Shown here: positions 55,614 to 64,000 of the stretch, piece after piece
Position numbering within the stretch: position 1 is the first letter of the stretch
How the letters are laid out: the number at the start of each line of letters is the position of its first letter
Assembly: GCA_977006965.1 (NCBI GenBank)
Contig: OZ345358.1
Location: 2,790,001-2,854,000 of the forward strand
Origin: Phymatolithon calcareum
Lineage: Eukaryota > Rhodophyta > Florideophyceae > Hapalidiales
DNA: 64,000 bases
Reading direction: 5' to 3'
Translations under genes and position numbers: made by a program
Notes under the pieces: generated by a model
Seen by the model: the letters and a program-made list of their open reading frames with translations, nothing else
The model's database searches: none
What the model was told of the DNA's origin: nothing

Positions 55614-56495
55614 GGGGGTTGCGGGAAAATGCGTAATTAGTAGATTCTCGCTCAATCCAAAAAGAAGCGCAAGTATTTGCTTGTATCATATTGTAAGCCG
55701 GCCGTCATGCTGATGCGCAGTCGATGTCTCAACCACATATATCTTTCATACGCTCTTCATCAGGGCGACAAATAGTGTTCTGGGAGCTGACTGGTGGAAA
55801 GATTTCAAATCTGAACGAGGCACGTAACATGAATTCAAACGCAGATTCCTTTCAGACAGGTTCTGTCGCAAAAATGTTGCGCATGTTCTGAAAAACGGAT
55901 TCGTTGATTACGCAGCGCTCAACAACTCAAAGAAAGAACCGCGCCGCCCAAAGTGAGGCATGGGTATGCGCTACCGTTGAGCGCAAAAAGTTTCGGACAA
56001 GTGCAATTGAGCTCTCCGGTAGGCGCCCGGAAAGAAGGGCGGAATCGCCCAATTTCGACGTGTTTTGCAAAACATGAACCTAAAACACGTCCACATATGA
56101 TGAGCTTTTGTGCAATTTTTTTGTATGTTCTAAATCTACATAGTGGTGTCTTTCAGAAAGTGCACTGAAATATTGAATTCTTTAACTTTCTCTCCAGTTA
56201 GGAGCCGTTAAAGTCGACAGAATCTGCACGTTTTGTGGAATGTGTGAACATTTATTTCAAATGCGGATTCCGGAATCTTGATACGAACGCGTTTTTGAAT
56301 ATCGCCCAATCGCAGGGCGATTTATGCACGCTTCGGATTTTAGCCCGAAAATCTTACTGTGTAGATGGTATGATCTTTCCATTCTATTAGATTTCGGAAA
56401 CTGCTGTTTCAAACTTTGCCATTCTGTACGTTTGGGTCGAATAGAAACATGAAATGTAACATTTTCCTAATTTTTTGTCTTTTCCCGCAACCCCC
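55614..56495. mobile_element. Candidate 882-bp TIR element
   Basis: Perfect 16-bp terminal inverted repeats GGGGGTTGCGGGAAAA (55614-55629) and its complement (56480-56495). There is no clear target duplication and no transposase; the ORF 55953-56168 has no motif. Internal text contains AATCGCCC/GGGCGATT near 56045 and 56310. Confidence 0.6.
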
Positions 56496-56759
56496 TGGAT
56501 GTAAGGATGAATAACGTGTCAGATATAGTATCTACCCCTCGCTATAAGTACCGTTGGTCCTACTTGAAGTCGGTTCAGAAAGTGATAAAGCAAATGAAAC
56601 TGTTCGGTCTACTTCACTTAACGCGTTGTTCAACAAAAGCACATCGCTATACTTTGCCTGTTGACATAAATAGTTTAATTATTAATTCTAATACAGTAGC
56701 CTGCCGAAGCCTTCCACAGCCTTCCACTTCCACCTTGTTGTAGATACAACCGTTAATCG

Positions 56760-58300
56760 CAGAGTGCTCAACGAGAAACCCTCGGCTATAATTTACGATA
56801 CCGTCCGTTTATGATACGAGCGCCAATAAGCACTCTCCAATTCGTGAACAGTACTGTAATTCATTCTGTTATTTTTAGAATATTCTTCGAACGAGCGCTT
56901 CCGGATGGGGAATTCTACTATAGCTGGCGTCTTCCTGCTCACATCGGGAAGTACACACTTCATTAGTTAGTTGATACATTTTCCTGCTTTTTGTAAATGC
57001 GCCTCATCTTCTGTCTCTCACATACTGCTAGGCGGTTCAAATGATACTGAGCAAGAGTATTCTTGGAGCATGAAAGAGATATCCATTATATTGGACTAGA
57101 CATCGGCCATAAATCCAGCTCCCTCAGTCCATAGCACCTCTTCGGAGGCATTGGAGTCGTAAAGAATGAGAACAGCTATTAGATGTTTCGTGTATTATTT
57201 TAAGCACTGCAGAAATAGCCGTATTGAGTGCGAACAGAGAATAAACTTGTCGTATCTCATTTTCAACATGGCAGAGGTAGCCAATTAGGAAGGTTTCTAT
57301 TTTCTCTGCCCTACCGGATTCGAGGTTACTTTCCCAGCACCTCAAATTTCAAGAGCGCGTTTCTCTGTTAGGGTGACGTGTTGGGCAGGTGTGTGCACTA
57401 TGTCGAGTCCATACATGCATTGCCTCCCAAATTCTGGAAATAAGATTTATGTTCTCATCAGAGATTATTTATTTATGTGAAAGCAAATATCAATGTGTCC
57501 TATTGATTCACAAATATCGTTATCTAACCTCTACATTTACGATTTGTGAACTCCGTGCTCTTATCGAAGAATTGGCACAGTATACGAACAGCAAGACATT
57601 TCGTGTGAATGTCACCTACTGTCGGGAATCGAGGTCATCCATTGCATTTGTACAGGCTGTTTCTCAGCGTGGAAGCGACCGGCACGCCTCGTCAGGCCGT
57701 CAATATCGTAGAAGTGGAAGCAATGGATGTCCAGTTCTACACATATAATGTTAATGATTGTATTATAGCAGTAGTTGTAAAATACCCTGCTTATAGCTTT
57801 TCTGATTACTTTCAACTCTTCATTATACAACAGGACTCGAACCTTCCTCCCGCAGTATTGGAATGTAGTACTGATGCCTTCCGAGAGATAGAGTCTTATT
57901 GAATGTTCTTTGTTTAAGCTTCACTGCCATCACAAAATACTTTTTTGTGTGATTCTGTACACCTGTAGGGATTAGAACATAAGAATAGAAGCTTATTTAC
58001 ACCCTAGGTCATCTGTGAAATGGGAATGCCACGACAAGGCTAAAATGGAAAACAAGTGTACAGGTGCAACCCAGTGTAGGGATTCACGAATTATTACACA
58101 GAGAATTTACTGAGACCCAAGCTGCTCTGTTGTCCGTAAATCTGGCGTTGAGAGCTTGTAATTAAAAACATAAAATTTCCTCTCCAGTGTAGGGATTCAC
58201 TCCAATCCTGCAAGTCACCAATTTCGGACTGCAAAAACTTCGATGCCGCCCTGCACATATCTAGTAGTTTAGCGTCCAGTCGTTTACACAATGATGGGAA
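56760..58300. other. No recognisable gene
   Basis: Short ORFs without motifs. A direct repeat CCAGTGTAGGGATTCAC occurs at about 58072 and 58185. Confidence 0.35.
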
Positions 58301-58412
58301 ATCGTAATACTTAAACTTGACTCACTTAGCAATTCCCAAGGCCCTCGTACATCCGACGTCATTTTCACGAAGGAAATCTTCGGCAAGCATCTTTCCCTCA
58401 GAAGAACCAACC

Positions 58413-58742
58413 ATGTACGTCATCAACCTTACAGATTCGTTAACTGGAATGACACCCAGAACAATATCCGTTGATCGACGCCACTGCACAAGAGCAAAGT
58501 CGTTTTACAAGAGAGCGCTCGCGGCAAGAGATGATGGTCGTGGAAGTTTCAAGTCCAACTATGGGTTCTCTTTCTCCGTCGCAAGCACGTCACGCCCGGG
58601 AATGTCGATAAGGCTTCAATTACCTTCGAACATCGATCATGGCGCAGTTGCAAGTCTCCTTGCAGATGGAGCTCAAATCACGAGGAACAGGGGTGGACTT
58701 GTCGTGACGGATAAGTACTCCGTTAAGTGGACTATTGCTTAG
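58413..58742 (+). CDS. Small hypothetical protein, 109 residues
   Basis: The frame opens at 58317, but the ATG at 58413 has the better context (CAACC) and starts MYVINLTDSLTGMTPRTISV. The rest mixes basic helix (RAKSFYKRALAARDDGR) and strand-like segments (MSIRLQLPSNIDHG, GGLVVTDKYSVKWTIA). Composition is protein-like throughout and the frame ends cleanly, so it may be real. No family, signal peptide or membrane segment is seen. No neighbours suggest a function. Confidence 0.4.
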   Translation: MYVINLTDSLTGMTPRTISVDRRHCTRAKSFYKRALAARDDGRGSFKSNYGFSFSVASTSRPGMSIRLQLPSNIDHGAVASLLADGAQITRNRGGLVVTDKYSVKWTIA

Positions 58743-58850
58743 CGACCGGCTTATTCATAAAAGAAGGAGTCTCCGCTTATAGCTTTCGGCACAAAGAGCC
58801 CCACTAACTTGAATTTCCGCTTGCAGCATATTAAAATTTTCATCTCATAT

Positions 58851-59266
58851 CCCTACTATTCCAAATGACCACTGCAGTGGTCATTTGGACTTTGGGGGGG
58901 AATTCGAACCATTCCGAACGTTTTAGGTGGTTTTGGCGCCCGAAAAATGACCGTTCATAAATAAATATTGCACAAACCATGTTTTTTCATAATTGTGATT
59001 ACTATGTGCCTTTTAAATGACCACTGTAGTGATCATTTGAAGTTGTGCGTCAAAACAGACAACTAAAGTAGGCTCAGATGCTCGGCACTGCCAGGTCTCT
59101 AGTTCAAAATTGGAGCCGTTTTTAGCTAAACGGACTTGGCGAGCGGATAGAACAAGTCACAAGCTAGCATCCCTGTTCATTTCATGCTCAACAATGAATT
59201 TTGGATGAATTTGTGACACAAAATAGAAAATGACCACTACAGTGGTCATTTTTTCCAATAGTAGGG
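58851..59266. mobile_element. 416-bp MITE built around palindromes
   Basis: The ends are CCCTACTATT and its complement, each directly followed inwards by a palindrome centred on TGACCACTGCAGTGGTCA (58860-58889, perfect 30 bp) or TGACCACTACAGTGGTCA (59227-59252). A third, less perfect copy lies in the middle (about 59012-59041). There is no ORF. Target duplication is unclear (ATAT against ACAT). The CCCTA ends and internal inverted repeat resemble piggyBac-type MITEs. Confidence 0.65.
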
Positions 59267-59394
59267 ACATGCTTGTTTGTTTTCAACAGAAGTTCTGCGG
59301 TATAGGTCGAAATTGCTTATTGAGCATTTGACGGAGGAGGTCACATAAATTTTCAATGCAAATTTTAGCTTTCTCCCTGCATTCTAGCAACCAA

Positions 59395-59475
59395 ACCTCT
59401 TCGCTCTAGGAAAGTTGCCCCAAGCATCAGCAGATGCGTTGGTAAATTTTAAATAAAAATCTATCTTTCTTCTTC
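59395..59475 (+). repeat. LINE-F-type 3' tail, copy 2
   Basis: CTCTAGGAAAGTTGC, GCAGATGCGTTGGTAA and TTTTAAATAAAAATCTATCTTT match 30068-30145. Confidence 0.55.
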
Positions 59476-59785
59476 TCCGTACATTCTTCAAATCTAATCG
59501 AAGGAAGAAGTTTCGGTAGCCGTGGTACTAGTCCTATGTCTCTTTGTCGTACCGGTTAGATGCATCACATGATTACAATGAAAGGGTGCCAAAGAGGCCT
59601 TTTTGACTATTGAAACTCCTTGTGCTTATTTCTGTTCATCGGTATACTGGATTGGAGTGTATACCTCCAGTCCCTTCTTGGTAGAAGAATCGTCTTCTCG
59701 TAGTCTTTAACATGCAGTAGCTCACTCTTAAAGGTTTTTCCTACCGGGTACAACCTTTCAGAAGAGCCAATTTTGTCCTCACAAC

Positions 59786-60882
59786 CAGGCCTTTGGAGCA
59801 ATATACTGCAATAGCAATATACTGCAATATACTGGTATTTCAATATTATTCCTTGATCTGCTTCTATTGGAATACGTATTAGTAAGCGGAAGAGTTGTAG
59901 ATCTATTGATTGCTCAGCGTTATACGTAAAACTTCGTCCCAGGCAGGCTGTTAACGTGGAGGATAATGTCATGTTTCTGCACTATCGTTCTGTTCAAGTC
60001 AGAGAGTCAACATTTTGTTCTATCGTGACCGCGCGTGCTGAGTCTTTCATTTGCGATGATGGCAGGCAAACCGAAACCAGCGTACAATTTCAAGGCTCTC
60101 ATGACGAAACGGGATGATACTGTCAAGGACATACCGTCTCGGAAAGGGGAAGATTTCAGCCGGCGCGATGTACCCTGTTTGGTCTTTTCCTGCCCACGCG
60201 GAAGTTATTGCAAAAATTCCGTACCCACAGTGTCGTTCGAGAAAGGCACTGGTTGGAGGAACCCATACTCGCACCTGCTATCGTGCGTTGCAGGTGGAGA
60301 TGAGAACAAATTGTGCGAGATGTATCGCACGTGCATGAAAGACGAAACGAACCGGGATAGTACTCGACACATTTCGTCGTACTTCGAGTCAACACTATCT
60401 ACTGCTGCTCGCAAAAAGGCCATCTACCAGTACCGTGATGTCATCATCTCTCTTTCTCTACCAATATCTTACGTTGAGAACCCGCGCTTTCGTGACTTCA
60501 GTAAGGTGGATGAGAAGATTTCTATCAAAGCATTTCGGGATACGGTTTTTAAGTTGGTGGAACTGGTCGAAATTGGCCTGAAGAAGAAGAAGAGGAAATT
60601 TTTATTATAGTGTTACCAATGCATCTGCTGACGCTTCGAAATTGGCGTGAGGAATGACCTCAAAAACACTTGTGGTGCTGTGATGCATGATGCTTGGACC
60701 AAAAATGGGTCGCATTACCTCGGCATTTTCTCTGTCGTTTCAAATGAATCCAATAACAATAGGGGTATTGGTAGATTCAAGCATATTGCCGTAGGTATTG
60801 GCGGAAGGGAGCTATTGGCAATAAGTATTGCTCATCAGCTTCATGTCCCAATAAAACTGCAATATATTTCTCCCAAGGCCTG
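59786..60882 (+). mobile_element. Deleted hAT element, 1.1 kb
   Basis: Target duplication CTCACAAC (59778-59785) against CTCACAGC (60883-60890). Ends CAGGCCTTTGGAGCA and, from the right, CAGGCCTTGGGAGAA, the same family as 41028-41755 (CAGGCATTGGGAGCA). Subterminal CAATA repeats. It encodes the zinc finger and the start of the transposase; the catalytic and dimerisation parts are deleted. Confidence 0.88.
60059..60610 (+). pseudogene. hAT transposase, N-terminal part
   Basis: From the ATG at 60059 (frame open from 60035), 183 codons: MAGKPKPAYNFKALMTKRDD, BED-like finger (VPCLVFSCPRGSYCKN, GWRNPYSHLLSCVAGG), then a helical region (SLPISYVENPRFRDFSK). It ends at TAG. The next frame encodes CGAVMHDAWTKNGSHYLGIF (about 60667-60726), which is the hAT core containing the first catalytic Asp region, so the gene is frameshifted and then deleted. 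The product could still bind element ends if made, which is speculative. Confidence 0.75.
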
Positions 60883-61039
60883 CTCACAGCGTGCGTATGG
60901 CCAAATGAACTGTCGGAGTACAGACGACAATGTCGCCGGCGTGTGGATCCGCTTACTAGCGGGCGCTAACTCGTGAACCGAAAGAAGAGCTTGATCTTGT
61001 ACAGGACACGACAGGCTTGGTTTCGAACAAGGAATGTAG

Positions 61040-61613
61040 CGGGGATATATGTAGATTTATTTTAAAAGCTCCCAAAGCCTCAATCTGAGTAACAGGGCAG
61101 CTTCTCGCTGTTTTCCATACTCATCTCTCTACTATCCTTCTAATATCTCCTTAATCCGAATTTCTCTCCCTTTGAAGGCCCGAGTAAGTCTTTTGCATTA
61201 ATATTCCGTTTCTTGGTCCATCTTCATAGACCGTAGTATACGTTGCAACACGATAAGCTCCGCCACAGCACCAGTCCCAAAGTACTTCGCCAGAATGGAT
61301 TTCTCCACAAAGGAACTCTGTTGAAAATGACTCTCAGGCATCTCAACCTCGCAGTTCTGTCCCTTATATATAACACTCCTGGTAGGTCGTTAGGTACGCC
61401 GATCGGGATTTTAACTTTCCGGCCCTCTTCTTCCAACGACCAGACTTTGAATGTTGCTTGTAGGCGTCGCTTTTTTGACACCATAACTTCTTCCGCTTGT
61501 TTCAGAGCTTCTTTAAGGGGTTCCTCTTCCTCGAGATACCCAATGTCCTTTGATACGTCTTCCAGATCATCTTCTCTTCCCTGGTAGTCTTCTGAAAGCA
61601 GCAGGAAATTCCC
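61040..61613 (-). mobile_element. LINE-A copy 2, 5'-truncated
   Basis: Perfect 11-bp target duplication AAGGAATGTAG (61029-61039 and 61614-61624). The 574 bp are nearly identical to the 3' end of LINE-A copy 1 (38136-38700), including MVSKKRRLQATFKVWSLEEE and TARLRCLRVIFNRVPLW. A deleted base near 61301 shifts the frame. Confidence 0.92.
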
Positions 61614-61624
61614 AAGGAATGTAG

Positions 61625-62449
61625 TTTGGAACGGGGACAGTCGCTTAGGATAGGGACCTAGAAAAGGACGGGACTTGCAAATGCGAAACGGTTAACGTCT
61701 TGCAGAGTTCCAGTCAATCGCCGGACTGCGAACTGGTTCTCCCCTGGCTCGCGACGCCAGGTACGGAAACTCGCCTTCCACTATATGCGAACCTAGGTTC
61801 TTCACCGAAGTGGATAGGTTGAATGAACAAGGGGTTTGCCTTGACGAAACAGAACGGAATGGCATAAAATGATGATAATGATCCTTCTCAAACTCGGCGC
61901 TGCCAAACTCCTAAAGTATAGGTTCGCTAAACGAACTATTATACTCTATGCAACTCGGTCTATAAAGAATAAGCCAAGACTCATCTGGTGCGCTTAAGTC
62001 GGTCTCGAGTCGAAGCACCTGCAGATCCACGTGTGCTCATCAAACCGAAAGCAAACTTCGCCAAGAGTGCGATATGAACAGGTTGTCAACATTAAAACGT
62101 CTTTTCTGAGGGAACTAACGGAATTAGTTGACACCGACTTCCCTATCTGAATGAACAATGATCTCGGAATCGGATCATCAGAAGCCGGAATCTGGAAGCT
62201 GTCATAAAGAAGTGTGAGCTTTTATTCAAAAGCTACCTATGCGTCTGCAGAAGCTCGGAGAAACTTTGCAGAGGCCATACGGCCACTGATAGGGTCTTTC
62301 TTGGTTTAACATTTGCAAGATCGGGTCCAACACGATCTGGTGGAGTACGAAAAACTACCTTGGGCCCATATGCCATCAAGAAGCCATTTGTACTGTGAAT
62401 CATTGTGAAATTTAGGAGGACGTCAGCTTCCTGATTGTGCGCAGGTGTA
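61625..62449. other. No recognisable gene
   Basis: No ORF or element with recognisable ends. Confidence 0.35.
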
Positions 62450-62465
62450 GATTGCCTTGCGCCAT

Positions 62466-62881
62466 ACAGCAGTTGACCCTCAAGATAAACCTAGCCTCCG
62501 ACGAGTCTGGGTGAAACAAGAAGAATGCTGCGCAAGAAAAATAAGGTTTTCCAAGAGGGGTCTGGCGCACCAGGCAGTTAGGGTAAAAGAAAGAAGACAC
62601 AGAATTCTTTGCGCAAGATGGTTTTTAGGTCACTTCTCTAGGAACCCAACGAAGCTAATTGAAAAAATGGGTAGTCAAGGAGCTTGGGCAATTGGTACAC
62701 TCAGCAGAACCTTGAAGAAGCCTACATGGACCCCTACCGAAGAGAATGAAGTGGCGCGAGCCATTGAAGTGATATTATGCAATTTTGAATAAGGTAATGT
62801 GACAACTCTCGAAGCTATAAAGGTGCCGATTTTCCTCAAGCTGGGACACATGGTACCTTCTCAATAAATTCTCTTTATTGC
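62466..62881 (+). mobile_element. LINE-C copy, 5'-truncated
   Basis: Perfect 16-bp target duplication GATTGCCTTGCGCCAT (62450-62465 and 62882-62897). It encodes the family C terminus (RRHRILCARWFLGHFSRNPT, then EENEVARAIEVILCNFE), homologous to LINE-B (KHRLWAVKWFFGRF). The tail ends TCAATAAATTCTC. A 163-bp version is at 13958-14120. Confidence 0.9.
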
Positions 62882-63183
62882 GATTGCCTTGCGCCATTGT
62901 GAGAGTAATCACCTCTGAAGATCCTGCCTCGTTACTCCGAGGTGAGGCTTTGGGAGCTCTCAAAATAAAATCATCAAATATCCCCTCTGAAGATCTCGCC
63001 TCTCCGGCAAAAATAACTTACACTCAGCCTTTTGTCTAATTTCCTCTCCTCAGAAACATTTACACCTTACTCGGTAGCATGAATCCGTTGCCCAGTCATA
63101 AGTTGCCAGTCTGTACAGTCTCAAGCATATAAATGCATTAGCCTACCCCATATCTCCACTGCACTACCACCCGGAGCAAAACC

Positions 63184-63540
63184 GTGGCTACCTTTGCCCT
63201 TCTTCGCACTGCTCTCATAGCAACATTGACCGCAGTAGGGATCGCAGCACAGACAATCCGCCCCTTGGATTCCCTTACCAGGTCAAGACGTAAGTTTTGT
63301 ACTGCAATTTCAAGGAACGCAGAAGAACGTTTATCAAACAATCGAAGCAGGGACGAAGACGGATGTCCCAAGCCTCGAAGAGCAAAGGCACACAATGAAC
63401 CACGTGTAAAATACGGTTTAACGGCAGCACCGTTCGGCCGCACGACCATCCGTTTCAACGAGTGTCCTGGATATTGTCATACCCAACTCGAAGCCCGCAG
63501 TAACCGCCACAAGAGCCGGTCCAGGGGCGACCAACACTGA
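63184..63540 (+). CDS. Possible small secreted protein
   Basis: A frame of 118 codons begins MATFALLRTALIATLTAVGI with a likely signal-peptide cut near IAAQ, followed by a basic region (RSRRKFC, RSRDEDGCPKPRRAKAHNE) and four cysteines in total. The first part (TAVGIAAQTIRPLDSLTRS onwards to RRKFCT) is repeated at 63687-63780, where the hydrophobic start is missing. A splice-donor-like GTAAGT follows at both copies, so the true protein could be spliced. Function unknown. Confidence 0.35.
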   Translation: MATFALLRTALIATLTAVGIAAQTIRPLDSLTRSRRKFCTAISRNAEERLSNNRSRDEDGCPKPRRAKAHNEPRVKYGLTAAPFGRTTIRFNECPGYCHTQLEARSNRHKSRSRGDQH

Positions 63541-63790
63541 ACCTAAATCAAATGTCTCGGAAGACACCTAGCTCAGGATCATAGCACCTGCCAAGCCGTG
63601 AGCTCACACATCTCAACGGCGAGAAACCAAGGTGCATCCGTGCAACATCTGCCTCCGTCCGCTCGACCGCATCGAGAAATCGTTTCATTGACCGCAGTAG
63701 GGATCGCATCACAGACAATCCGCCCCTTGGATTCCCTTACCAGCTCAAGACGTAAGTTTTGTACTGTGTTTTGGCGTTCACCGGGCCAAA
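63227..63790 (+). repeat. Direct repeat of about 85 bp, 460 bp apart
   Basis: TTGACCGCAGTAGGGATCGC through CAAGACGTAAGTTTTGTACT is present at about 63227-63305 and 63687-63766 with only a few differences. Both keep the same reading frame content and the GTAAGT. Confidence 0.75.
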
Positions 63791-63956
63791 CACTTTTCAA
63801 CTGCAAATGTGCCCCAGGCCCCGGGCGTAAGGACGAAACTAATATTCCGAGACAATACTATTTTTCTAGATGAAGCCCTCAAGGATATTTCAAACTTAAT
63901 GCCCAAACAACGACTTTCCGATATTCAAAAAGAGATGCTGGAAATGGCAGTTGATG

Positions 63957-64000
63957 CTTTTTTATTCAAGTTTATTTAAAAGCCCCACAGACTTCCGAAG
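63957..64000 (-). mobile_element. LINE-D 3' tail, continues beyond the window
   Basis: AAGTTTATTTAAAAGCCCCA, then CAGACTTCCGAAG is the reverse complement of the LINE-D end at about 55211-55246. Only the 3' terminus is inside the window. Confidence 0.7.

Noticed and set aside
1-64000. CRISPR arrays, prophage, bacterial operons or an origin of replication
   Set aside because: No regularly spaced repeats and no phage or bacterial gene clusters. All repeated sequences found are eukaryotic-type mobile elements or simple tracts.

Overview
This is a gene-poor, repeat-rich piece of a nuclear eukaryotic genome. The evidence is the content: several non-LTR retrotransposon (LINE) families, tRNA-derived SINEs, gypsy-type gag/protease fragments, solo LTRs, hAT and piggyBac-like DNA transposons, MITEs, and a few widely spaced genes with long intron-free reading frames. 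Three of those genes encode clear signal peptides. There is no operon-like packing, no rRNA, no functional tRNA and no CRISPR. The lineage cannot be fixed from sequence alone. Intron-poor secreted Cys-rich proteins plus this repeat mix would fit a seaweed-like alga (for example a red alga) or another protist, but that is only a guess.

Layout. 1-11 kb holds unrecognised or decayed ORFs, several short hairpins and a broken gypsy-type gag (about 8.75-10.2 kb). 11-15.4 kb holds a SINE, a small secreted Cys-rich gene (11971-12354, minus), a TA-flanked MITE, a 163-bp LINE tail with a perfect 13-bp target duplication, the 3' end of a bacterial-type glycosyltransferase, and a second SINE. 15.4-27 kb has almost nothing recognisable apart from a 1.3-kb pyrimidine-rich tract between copies of a roughly 100-bp repeat. 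27.7-30.1 kb has a gypsy gag-protease-RT-linker fragment and LINE debris. 30.25-34.32 kb is one disrupted membrane-protein gene (minus) split by two hAT elements. 34.4-37.0 kb is the 5' half of a LINE with ORF1 and the start of an endonuclease.

38.1-43.5 kb is a LINE ORF2 copy with an 11-bp target duplication. Its RT domain is split by a 2698-bp piggyBac-like element (CTAG duplication), which itself contains a 728-bp hAT (8-bp duplication). 44.0-47.8 kb carries two tandem paralogous secreted genes, one with about ten 27-residue Lys/Ala/Glu repeats; these are the most convincing host genes here. 49.9-52.9 kb is a three-level nest: SINE, then LINE, then two solo LTRs. 53.2-55.3 kb is another: LINE-D, then an antisense RNase H LINE, then a 275-bp insert encoding a Tudor-like motif. 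55.6-64 kb holds a TIR element, a small ORF, a MITE built around three palindromes, a deleted hAT, two 5'-truncated LINEs, a small possible secreted ORF with a duplicated segment, and the tail of a second LINE-D copy at the window edge.

Most of the window is therefore explained by insertion history. Matching target duplications and TIRs let the nesting be read directly, and in several cases removing the insertions restores an interrupted reading frame. LINE family letters (A-F) are labels used only here. All boundaries were read by eye.
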